Assembly: GCA_902627565.1 (NCBI GenBank)
Contig: CACOJM010000002.1
Location: 1-64,000 of the forward strand
Direction: 5' to 3'
Source: an uncultured Pelagibacteraceae bacterium
Lineage (GTDB): Bacteria; Pseudomonadota; Alphaproteobacteria; Pelagibacterales; Pelagibacteraceae
Length of the DNA: 64,000 nucleotides
Under the pieces are notes generated by a model. It made no database searches and was not told where the DNA came from. It saw nothing but the letters and a program-made list of their open reading frames with translations. Shown piece by piece: positions 33,283 through 40,787 of the stretch; the stretch's first letter is position 1; every line of letters starts with the position of its first letter. The translations under genes and the position numbers were made by a program.

Positions 33283-34603
33283 CAGCTTTTAAATTGCCTT
33301 TAGATGATTTATTTAAAGCTTGATTCAGGTCTTCAATAATATCATCAATGTGTTCAATTCCAATACAAAGTCTAACATAGCTTTGGGTAACACCTGCAGC
33401 AGCAAGTTCCTTTTCATTTAATTGACTGTGTGTTGTGCTGGCTGGATGAATAGCCAAACTTCTTGCATCACCAATATTTGCTACATGATAAAACATTTTT
33501 AAAGACTCTATAAATTTTTTACCTGCTTCAATGCCGCCTTTTAACTCAATACCTACCATTGGTCCATTACCACCATTAAGATATTGTTTAGCTCTTTTTG
33601 ATATACGTTCTTCGTGTTCTGTTGAGTAAATTACTTTAATAACCTCTTTATGTTTTTTGAGGAATTGAACAACTTTTTCAGCATTTTCACAATGTCGTTT
33701 CATTCTTAAAGCTACAGTTTCTAAACCTTGTATAATAGCAAAGGCATTATCAGGGGCTAACGCAGATCCAAGATCTCTTAACAAACAAACTCTAGCTCTA
33801 ACAGCGAATGGAACATTGGCTCCCGTAAGTTCTGGTACTACTTTACCCCATATAACTCCTCCGTAACTTGCGTCAGGCTCATTAAATAAAGGTTGTCTTT
33901 TTGTATCGGCAGTCCAATCAAAATTACCACTATCAACAATACTTCCAGCGATTGCTGTACCATGTCCACCTATATATTTTGTTAATGAATGAATTACTAC
34001 CGCCGCCCCATGTTCAATAGGCTTACAAATAACAGGCGAAGCGGTATTATCCACGATTAAAGGTATATTATATTTTCTACCGATATCAGAAACTTCTTTA
34101 ATTGGAAAAACTCTCAAATATGGATTTGGTAAAGTTTCTCCGTAAAAAGCTCTAGTCTTATCATCAATTAATTTTTTAAAATTATTTGGATCTGAGGGAT
34201 CAGCGTATCTTATTTCTATACCCAACTTACTTAATGTGTGTGTAAATAAAGATACAGTACCTCCATATAAATCTGTAGAACTTACAATATTATCACCAGC
34301 TTGAGCTACATTTAAGATTGCAAAAGTCGAAGCTGTTTGACCTGATGAAACTGTTAAACAAGCTAGACCTCCCTCTAGTGCAGCTATTCTTTTCTCAAGG
34401 ACGTCATTCGTTGGATTCATTATTCTTGTATAAATATTTCCAAACTCTTTTAATGAAAACAAATTTGCAGCATGATCTGTACTTTTAAATTGATAAGAAG
34501 TTGTTCTATATATTGGTACAGCAACAGCATTTGTTGTTGGATCACTTCTATAATCACCACCGTGAATGGCAATAGTTTCTGGATTATTTCTTTTTTTTGT
34601 CAT
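33275..34603 (-). CDS. metY: O-acetylhomoserine aminocarboxypropyltransferase/cysteine synthase
   Basis: ETIAIHGGDYRSDPTTNAVAVPIYRTTSYQFKS…HSLTKYIGGHGTAIAGSIVDSG. Confidence 0.95.
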   Translation of the reverse strand: MTKKRNNPETIAIHGGDYRSDPTTNAVAVPIYRTTSYQFKSTDHAANLFSLKEFGNIYTRIMNPTNDVLEKRIAALEGGLACLTVSSGQTASTFAILNVAQAGDNIVSSTDLYGGTVSLFTHTLSKLGIEIRYADPSDPNNFKKLIDDKTRAFYGETLPNPYLRVFPIKEVSDIGRKYNIPLIVDNTASPVICKPIEHGAAVVIHSLTKYIGGHGTAIAGSIVDSGNFDWTADTKRQPLFNEPDASYGGVIWGKVVPELTGANVPFAVRARVCLLRDLGSALAPDNAFAIIQGLETVALRMKRHCENAEKVVQFLKKHKEVIKVIYSTEHEERISKRAKQYLNGGNGPMVGIELKGGIEAGKKFIESLKMFYHVANIGDARSLAIHPASTTHSQLNEKELAAAGVTQSYVRLCIGIEHIDDIIEDLNQALNKSSKGNLKAVS

Positions 34604-34607
34604 TTTA

Positions 34608-34662
34608 CTCCTTTTTTAGTACTTTAGCTTTATGCCAGGCGTACAATATAGTTCAAATGCCT
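34608..34662 (-). promoter_or_regulatory. SAM-V-type riboswitch aptamer (proximal, overlapping the metY RBS)
   Basis: Minus strand GGCATTTGAACTATATTGTACGCCTGGCATAAAGCTAAAGTACTAAAAAAGGAG just before metY ATG; core resembles SAM-V with RBS in the 3' pseudoknot strand. Confidence 0.85.
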
Positions 34663-34682
34663 ACCGATTTTTATTGGGAATA

Positions 34683-34726
34683 TTCCATTTTAGCAGTTAA
34701 AGCCCGCAATAGGTTCAAATCGGCTA
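34683..34726 (-). promoter_or_regulatory. SAM-II-type riboswitch aptamer (distal)
   Basis: Minus strand TAGCCGATTTGAACCTATTGCGGGCTTTAACTGCTAAAATGGAA; AGCC/GGCT P1, ATTTgAACC.TATTGC and GCTAAA..GG cores of SAM-II. Confidence 0.85.
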
Positions 34727-34772
34727 ACTCTTTTATAACAAAATAATCATATAAAACAACAAAAATATCGAT

Positions 34773-34801
34773 TTGACATTATTATTATTACTAGTATTAA
34801 T
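34773..34801 (+). promoter_or_regulatory. Candidate sigma70-like promoter for rplM-rpsI
   Basis: TTGACA (34773-34778), N16-17, TATTAAT (34795-34801); implies a very short leader before ATG 34811. Confidence 0.5.
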
Positions 34802-34810
34802 CCTGGCACA

Positions 34811-35269
34811 ATGACTAAATTCACTAAAAAAGACCAGTTAACATCCTCTTGGTATGAAATAGATGCAACAAATGCTGTTGTAGGTAGATTGGCAACAATA
34901 ATTTCCAAAATTATTAGAGGAAAAAATAAGACTACTTTTACTCCACATATGGATGATGGTGATTTCGTAATTGTGAAAAATATAGAACAAATAAAATTTA
35001 CTGGAAAAAAGTTTCAAGATAAAAGATATTACAAACACACTGGTCATCCAGGAGGTATAAAAGAGACAACTCCAGAGAAACTTAAAGAAAAAAAACCTGG
35101 TGAAATATTAAAATTGGCTGTTAAAAGAATGTTACCTGGTGGCGTTTTAGGAAAAAAACAACTTACTAAATTAAAGATTTACAGTGGAAATGATCATCCT
35201 CACACCTCTCAAAATCCTAAAATTATTGAACTTAATAAACTTAATAACAAAAATCTTATAAGAAATTAA
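34811..35269 (+). CDS. rplM: 50S ribosomal protein L13
   Basis: WYEIDATNAVVGRLATIISKIIRGKNK…MLPGGVLGKKQLTKLKIYSGNDHPH. Confidence 0.96.
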   Translation: MTKFTKKDQLTSSWYEIDATNAVVGRLATIISKIIRGKNKTTFTPHMDDGDFVIVKNIEQIKFTGKKFQDKRYYKHTGHPGGIKETTPEKLKEKKPGEILKLAVKRMLPGGVLGKKQLTKLKIYSGNDHPHTSQNPKIIELNKLNNKNLIRN

Positions 35270-35270
35270 T

Positions 35271-35708
35271 ATGGAAAATGCTCAAGAAAATCAAAGAGAT
35301 TCAAAAATTGAATTAGATTTCAAAGACTCAAAGTACGCTACTGGAAGAAGAAAAACATCAATAGCGAAAGTTTGGGTAAAAAAAGGGTCGGGTAAAATTT
35401 ATGTAAATGGAAAACTTTACAATGAATATTTTTCAAATGATAATCATAAAATGCAAATTGTAAGACCATTTGAGTTGATAAAACAGCCGACTAATTACGA
35501 CGTGAGATGTAGTGTTAGAGGAGGTGGGCCAACAGGTCAAGCTGGAGCTATGGTCCATGGTATTTCAAAAGCTTTAGTGCTTTTTGATGAAAGCCTTAAA
35601 ACAACTCTTAAGTCAGAAAAATTGACCACAAGAGACTCCCGTGCTGTTGAAAGAAAGAAACCTGGTAGAAGAAAAGCCAGAAGAAGCTTTCAGTTTTCTA
35701 AAAGATAA
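35271..35708 (+). CDS. rpsI: 30S ribosomal protein S9
   Basis: YATGRRKTSIAKVWVKKGSGKIYVNGK…DSRAVERKKPGRRKARRSFQFSKR. Confidence 0.97.
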   Translation: MENAQENQRDSKIELDFKDSKYATGRRKTSIAKVWVKKGSGKIYVNGKLYNEYFSNDNHKMQIVRPFELIKQPTNYDVRCSVRGGGPTGQAGAMVHGISKALVLFDESLKTTLKSEKLTTRDSRAVERKKPGRRKARRSFQFSKR

Positions 35709-35741
35709 TTCTCTTTTAATTTTTAACTGCTATAATAAGAA

Positions 35742-36764
35742 ATGCCTAAGCTTAATATATTAATTGCTGGATCTACTGGATATATTGGTATTCAACTAAT
35801 AAAATTATTAGTTAAACATAAATATATAGAAATTAAGTATCTTTGTGGAAATTCATCTATTGGAAAAAAAATTTCAGATTTTGATAAATCTTTGAAAAAA
35901 AAGAAATTACCAAAGATCATAAGATTTAATAAAAAATATTTAGATAATGTAGATATTATTTTTACTGCGCTACCAAATGGTGAAGCACAACAAATTTCAA
36001 ATCATTTGAGAAGTAATAATGTTTTAATTGATTTAGCTGCCGATTTTAGGCTTGAAAAAGCTTCAAATTATTTAAAGTGGTATAAAAAAAAACATAAATC
36101 TATTCATAATATAAAGAATAGTATTTATTCTTTACCTGAGATTACAAAAAAAGAAGTTAAAAGATTTAATATAATCTCTTGTCCAGGATGTTATCCAACA
36201 TCAATTTTGTTACCCTTAATTCCTTTAGTTGAAAAAAGATTAATAAAATTGAATAATATTTTAATAGACTCAAAATCAGGATACTCTGGAGCAGGAAGAG
36301 GTGTCCACAAAAAATATAAAAATAAAAATCTATATGAGTCATTGAGCGCATATGGAGTCGGATTCCATAGACATAATTCTGAAATAGAGCAGGCCTTAAG
36401 AAAATATTCAAAAAAAAGAATTAATTTTGACTTCACTCCACATTTGACACCAATGTTTAGAGGAATATTAAGCACAATCTATGTAGATGTTAAAAAGAAT
36501 ATTTCTCAAACAAAAATAAGAAATACACTTAAAAAATATTACAAAAAAGATATTTTTATAAAAATCATGAAAAATGATAGTTTATTAAGCACTAATGAAG
36601 TGATCAATACTAACAATTGTCATATATCTATATGCAAATCAAGAAATAAAAATAGATTTATTATTCTATCAACAATTGACAATCTAATTAAAGGAGGTTC
36701 TGGTCAAGGCGTACAAAATATGAATTTAAAATTTGGATTTCCTTTGGAAACAGGACTTTTATGA
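35742..36764 (+). CDS. argC: N-acetyl-gamma-glutamyl-phosphate reductase
   Basis: IAGSTGYIGIQLIKLL…SCPGCYPTSILLPL…KSGYSGAGRG…HRHNSEIEQ. Confidence 0.95.
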   Translation: MPKLNILIAGSTGYIGIQLIKLLVKHKYIEIKYLCGNSSIGKKISDFDKSLKKKKLPKIIRFNKKYLDNVDIIFTALPNGEAQQISNHLRSNNVLIDLAADFRLEKASNYLKWYKKKHKSIHNIKNSIYSLPEITKKEVKRFNIISCPGCYPTSILLPLIPLVEKRLIKLNNILIDSKSGYSGAGRGVHKKYKNKNLYESLSAYGVGFHRHNSEIEQALRKYSKKRINFDFTPHLTPMFRGILSTIYVDVKKNISQTKIRNTLKKYYKKDIFIKIMKNDSLLSTNEVINTNNCHISICKSRNKNRFIILSTIDNLIKGGSGQGVQNMNLKFGFPLETGLL

Positions 36765-36988
36765 AATATTTAAATTTGATTTTAGTTTCAATATTTTTTC
36801 AATCATGTTCTTATGATTTTGACGCTAAATATTGGAACGAACATAATGATATAAAAATTGATAACCAAAAAAGATTATTAAAGATAATTAATAAATCAAA
36901 CAATATAGTTTCTATGTCAATCGATGAATACAAAATTTATATAGATGATTATATCAAAAAAAGTAAATTTCCTGATATATCAAAATGA
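36761..36988 (+). CDS. Small putative lipoprotein of unknown function
   Basis: 75 aa, MKYLNLILVSIFFQSCSYDF signal/lipobox; 4-nt overlaps with argC and hom. Confidence 0.55.
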   Translation: MKYLNLILVSIFFQSCSYDFDAKYWNEHNDIKIDNQKRLLKIINKSNNIVSMSIDEYKIYIDDYIKKSKFPDISK

Positions 36989-38277
36989 AAAAAAATATTA
37001 ATATTGCAATTGTAGGTTTGGGACAAATCGGCATCTATCTTTATAATGAATTAAAATCAAAAAAGAACGAAATCGAGAAAAAGACTGGTAAAAAAATTAA
37101 AATTGTAGCAATTTCTGCTAAGAACAAAAACAAGAAAAGAAAGTATCCTATTCAAAAAAATATTTTTTTTAAAAAACCTCTTGAGATTTTTAAGAATAAA
37201 AAAATTGATATATTATTTGAATGTATAGGATTATCTAATGGCATATCTAGGAAAATTGTAGAGACAGCACTTAAAAAAAGAATACACGTTATAACCCCTA
37301 ACAAAGCTTTAATATCAAAACATGGGGATAGTTTAGCTAAGCTTGCTGAACAAAATAATGTTAATTTAGAGTTCGAGGCTTCAGTAGCAGGGGGAATACC
37401 AATCTTGAGAACCATTAAAGAAGGTTTAGCTACAAATAGAATAAATAAAGTTTACGGAATATTAAATGGAACAACTAATTATATTTTATCAGAGATGGAA
37501 AATAGTAATGAAAATTTTGATAAAGTATTACAAAAAGCTCAAAAACTTGGTTATGCAGAACCTGGAAATCCGAAACTTGATTTAAATGGTTTTGATGCTT
37601 TTGCCAAAGTAAGGATTTTATCTGCACTCTCTTTTAATACTAAAATTTCCAAATATAATTGTATAATGGAGGGTATTGAAAATATTAAATTAGAAGATAT
37701 TAAAATTGCAAGTCAATTAGGATTAAGAGTTAAACTTCTAGGTATTTCTCAAATTATAAATGGCAAGTTATTTGAAACTGTGCACCCATGTTTAGTAAGT
37801 AAAAAAACATATATTGGAAATGTTAATGGAGTAATGAATGCTGTTATAACGGAGGGTAAGCCAGTAGGGGAGAGTATTTTACAAGGAGAAGGTGCTGGCC
37901 CAGGCCCTACGTCATCCTCTTTATTATCTGATTTATTATCAATCTTAAGGGGAAATATTAAACACCCTTTTGGTATATCATCTAAAAAAAGAAAGTCAGT
38001 CAAACCTTTTAATAATGATAATTACACAAATTCTTTATATCTTAGATTTGAGGTAAATGACAAACAGGGTGTTCTTTCATTAATAACTAATCGATTAACT
38101 AAATACAAAATTTCCGTAAAAAGAATAATTCAAACTCCAGATAAGAAGAATAAAAAAGCAACAATAGTAATTATTACACATAAAACTAACGAAAAAAATG
38201 CAAAAAATTGTTTATCTATATTTAGAGGAAATAAGAATATTCTCAAGTTTCCAACATTAATAAGACTTTATAATTAA
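36985..38277 (+). CDS. hom: Homoserine dehydrogenase
   Basis: IAIVGLGQIGIYLYNEL…TPNKALISKHG…FEASVAGGIPILRTIKEGLATNRINKVYGILNGTTNYIL…GYAEPGNPKLDLNGFDAFAK. Confidence 0.96.
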   Translation: MKKNINIAIVGLGQIGIYLYNELKSKKNEIEKKTGKKIKIVAISAKNKNKKRKYPIQKNIFFKKPLEIFKNKKIDILFECIGLSNGISRKIVETALKKRIHVITPNKALISKHGDSLAKLAEQNNVNLEFEASVAGGIPILRTIKEGLATNRINKVYGILNGTTNYILSEMENSNENFDKVLQKAQKLGYAEPGNPKLDLNGFDAFAKVRILSALSFNTKISKYNCIMEGIENIKLEDIKIASQLGLRVKLLGISQIINGKLFETVHPCLVSKKTYIGNVNGVMNAVITEGKPVGESILQGEGAGPGPTSSSLLSDLLSILRGNIKHPFGISSKKRKSVKPFNNDNYTNSLYLRFEVNDKQGVLSLITNRLTKYKISVKRIIQTPDKKNKKATIVIITHKTNEKNAKNCLSIFRGNKNILKFPTLIRLYN

Positions 38278-38993
38278 TGAAAATTCTATTGTATACTCAT
38301 AGTGACTATTCTTGGGTATGGGAATATTGGCACAAACAAACTGATAAATTTTTAAATGTCTTTGAAAAGATATGTTTATTAAATTCAAATTCATCATTTA
38401 GAGAAGATTATCTTGTAATTAAATATGATGACAAACTGACATACAAAAATAGAATCCTTTCATGCTTAGATAATATTGATGATGATGAAATTGTCCTTTT
38501 TTGTCATGAAGATATGTTTTTATACAAAAAACCTAATTTTGAAATAATAGATGAATACATCAACTTAATCAAAAGTGGCAATTGTGAATTGATTAAGTTA
38601 GTCAGAGCTTTTGAAAATTTAGATAAATCAAATATACATGATAAACTATTTAAAAACCCTGATAAGCAATTATTTTCAATACAACCGACACTTATCAAAA
38701 TTAAGTCCCTTAAATATATTTATAAAACAGTTCCAGGGGATAATATTTGGGAGTTTGAAGCTAATACCACAAAAGAATATCTTAAAGATTTAATTTCATT
38801 ATGTTCATTTGATTTAAACCAGGATAAAAAAAGAGGAAAGTTTCATTATGATAGTTCTGTTTATCCTTATATTTGTACTGCGGTAATTAAAGGTAAATGG
38901 AACTTTAAAGAATATAAAAAAGAGTTATATGAAATATTTTATAATAAAAAATTCAACATCTTTTCCTACTACTTGTCTAAACTTAAATTTTAA
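38277..38993 (+). CDS. Hypothetical protein, possibly glycosyltransferase-like
   Basis: 238 aa ORF overlapping hom stop by 1 nt (TAATG); no confident family; DDDEIVLFCHEDMFLYKKPNFEIIDEYI is weakly GT-like. Confidence 0.5.
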   Translation: MKILLYTHSDYSWVWEYWHKQTDKFLNVFEKICLLNSNSSFREDYLVIKYDDKLTYKNRILSCLDNIDDDEIVLFCHEDMFLYKKPNFEIIDEYINLIKSGNCELIKLVRAFENLDKSNIHDKLFKNPDKQLFSIQPTLIKIKSLKYIYKTVPGDNIWEFEANTTKEYLKDLISLCSFDLNQDKKRGKFHYDSSVYPYICTAVIKGKWNFKEYKKELYEIFYNKKFNIFSYYLSKLKF

Positions 38994-39936
38994 TTTTATT
39001 TAATGCATTGTTTTTAAATAAATTCGCCTCTTGAATATATCTTCTAACCATTTGAGTTGTCTTATGACCTGTCATTGCCATAATATTTCTTTCTTCAGCT
39101 CCAAACTCAGCTGCTGTGGTAGCAAATCCTGACCTTAAACTATGACCAGCATATTTTGAACTATCCAAACCAGCTTTTTCTGTGTATCTCTTAATTATTA
39201 AAGCTACAGATTTATCTGAAATTTCAAAAACTCTTCCTTTATTGTCGCCTGAAAATTTATGTTTAATGTATTCTTTAAGTGCTATAACTGGACAAAATTC
39301 ATTATTATCAAAGTAGGGGATAGCTTTAATAGTTCCTTCTCCAGATTGATCTGTTTTAGACCTTTTTATTAATATTTTTACACCTTCATTAACAAATTCT
39401 ATATCATCATACTCAATATTCACTAATTCCGATCTTCTAAAACCGCCAGCAAATCCTATTAATATTAATGCTTTATCTCTTAATTTATTTTGACCCTTAA
39501 CTTTGCCTTCAACAAGGTTTTTTGTATTAATTGTTTCCTCATTTAATACTTTAATAATCAATTTTAAATCATTGATTAATATTGGTTTTTTAGCTTTTTG
39601 TCTTGAACCTAATGTTCTTTTAATCCCATGCAAATTCTCCATTATTATAGGATGTTTTGTATCCAAGTAATGCCCTTTTAGTTTATGAATGACACTTATT
39701 GATGCTATTCTACGTTTTAATGTACTAAATTTTGCTGATTTAGAGAGATTAGTTATATAAAAAGCAATAATTTTAGGCTGAGTTGGTAAAGAAGAGAATC
39801 CATTTTTAGTACAAAAAAATGAGAAGTCCTTGAAGTCTGATTGATAAGCTCTAAGTGTGTTATTAGATTTAGAATTTTTTAAATTTTTTAATGTTTCAAT
39901 TTCTAAGCTTTTAAGGTCTGTAATTAGATCACTCAT
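38983..39936 (-). CDS. Tyrosine recombinase (Cre/Xer-like site-specific integrase)
   Basis: SAM-like N-domain NTLRAYQSDFKDFSFFC; GFAGGFRRSELVNIEYDDI, GHSLRSGFATTAAEFG, MAMTGHKTTQMVRRYI: R…HxxR…H…Y catalytic set. Confidence 0.92.
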   Translation of the reverse strand: MSDLITDLKSLEIETLKNLKNSKSNNTLRAYQSDFKDFSFFCTKNGFSSLPTQPKIIAFYITNLSKSAKFSTLKRRIASISVIHKLKGHYLDTKHPIIMENLHGIKRTLGSRQKAKKPILINDLKLIIKVLNEETINTKNLVEGKVKGQNKLRDKALILIGFAGGFRRSELVNIEYDDIEFVNEGVKILIKRSKTDQSGEGTIKAIPYFDNNEFCPVIALKEYIKHKFSGDNKGRVFEISDKSVALIIKRYTEKAGLDSSKYAGHSLRSGFATTAAEFGAEERNIMAMTGHKTTQMVRRYIQEANLFKNNALNKIKI

Positions 39937-39942
39937 ATAAAT

Positions 39943-39967
39943 TTCCGATAACCATTAATTATCGGAA
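39943..39967. repeat. Perfect 9-7-9 inverted repeat, candidate recombinase or operator site
   Basis: TTCCGATAA-CCATTAA-TTATCGGAA, 6 bp upstream of the recombinase start codon. Confidence 0.75.
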
Positions 39968-39996
39968 GTTATATAATAAGTGATTTTCAAAGTCAA
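39968..39996 (-). promoter_or_regulatory. Candidate sigma70-like promoter for the recombinase
   Basis: Minus strand TTGACT (39996-39991), N17, TATAAC (39973-39968), immediately followed by the inverted repeat. Confidence 0.6.
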
Positions 39997-40013
39997 GATG
40001 ATATTTTAAGATT

Positions 40014-40277
40014 ATGAAAAAAATATTATCTATTTTATTTCTAACTTTTGTCTTATCAAACACATCTTATGCAGATACATATTCTGGAACATCATATAAC
40101 TGGTCGACTGGTGAGTATAACAATGTGGATGTAAGCTTTAATGGATCTGAACTTGAGGTTTATAACTATGATACTGGCAATTATGAATGGCACGATATTG
40201 ACTCAAATAATGGAAGTGGATCATTTGAGACATATAATTGGCAAACAGGTGAATTTAACACTGTTGATCTAGATTAA
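40014..40277 (+). CDS. Small secreted repeat protein of unknown function
   Basis: Signal peptide MKKILSILFLTFVLSNTSYA; three degenerate YN[WY]xTG[EN][YF]…D repeats. Confidence 0.7.
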   Translation: MKKILSILFLTFVLSNTSYADTYSGTSYNWSTGEYNNVDVSFNGSELEVYNYDTGNYEWHDIDSNNGSGSFETYNWQTGEFNTVDLD

Positions 40278-40278
40278 T

Positions 40279-40455
40279 ATGGGTTCAATTGACGGAGAAA
40301 TTCCAGCAGTATGGTTTTTAATTAGCTCGATAGGTTTTGTTATATTGACTTTTATTCAATATCGAAACACAGGAAAGAGCTTTAACACGATATTCTTGTC
40401 TATAATGGCTATTATATTCTTAGTAAGTTACATAATTCTATTAATTCCACGCTAA
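40279..40455 (+). CDS. 58-aa putative two-TM membrane micro-protein (not in supplied ORF track)
   Basis: ATG 40279 to TAA 40453-40455: MGSIDGEIPAVWFLISSIGFVILTFIQYRNTGKSFNTIFLSIMAIIFLVSYIILLIPR; two hydrophobic helices. Confidence 0.55.
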   Translation: MGSIDGEIPAVWFLISSIGFVILTFIQYRNTGKSFNTIFLSIMAIIFLVSYIILLIPR

Positions 40456-40461
40456 AAATCA

Positions 40462-40731
40462 GTGCAGGGAACAAAGTTTCAATTAAAAGTCTGGAAATAC
40501 CTTAAAACTATACCAAAAGGTGAGGTAAAAACCTATAAACAGGTGGCTATTGGCATAAAAAGCCCTAAATCGGCTCGTGCTGTAGCTAATGCTTGTGCTA
40601 AAAATCCATATGCTCCAAAAATACCCTGTCATAGAGTGATTAGGTCCGATGGAGCTCTTGGAGGTTACTCTGGCAGAGGTGGAATTAGGCAAAAGCTCAA
40701 ATTACTTAGATCTGAAAAAGTAGAGATTTAG
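40462..40731 (+). CDS. MGMT-type methylated-DNA-protein cysteine methyltransferase domain protein (GTG start)
   Basis: FQLKVWKYLKTIPKGEVKTYKQVA…PKIPCHRVIRSDGALGGYSGRGGIRQKLKLL; active-site PCHRV. Confidence 0.9.
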   Translation: MQGTKFQLKVWKYLKTIPKGEVKTYKQVAIGIKSPKSARAVANACAKNPYAPKIPCHRVIRSDGALGGYSGRGGIRQKLKLLRSEKVEI

Positions 40732-40751
40732 CCCTATTTTAAGGCTTTTTT
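40730..40751 (+). terminator. Candidate intrinsic terminator
   Basis: AGCC-CTATTTTAA-GGCT followed by T-tract, at the stop of the MGMT-domain ORF. Confidence 0.55.
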
Positions 40752-40753
40752 AT

Positions 40754-40787
40754 GTTAAAAAAGTTAGTAAAATCAACGTTTTTTAAC
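40754..40787. repeat. Hairpin-forming inverted repeat in long spacer
   Basis: GTTAAAAAA-GTT-AGTAAAATC-AAC-g-TTTTTTAAC; 12 bp of stem with one bulge. Confidence 0.6.

Noticed and set aside
36166-38003. Minus-strand ORFs within argC and hom (36166..36411, 36191..36475, 37152..37415, 37749..38003)
   Set aside because: Antisense to well-supported biosynthetic genes; no coding-like features
39943-39967. Calling the inverted repeat the chromosomal dif site
   Set aside because: Arms and spacer (9-7-9) do not fit the usual 11-6-11 dif, and origin/terminus position cannot be judged from one window
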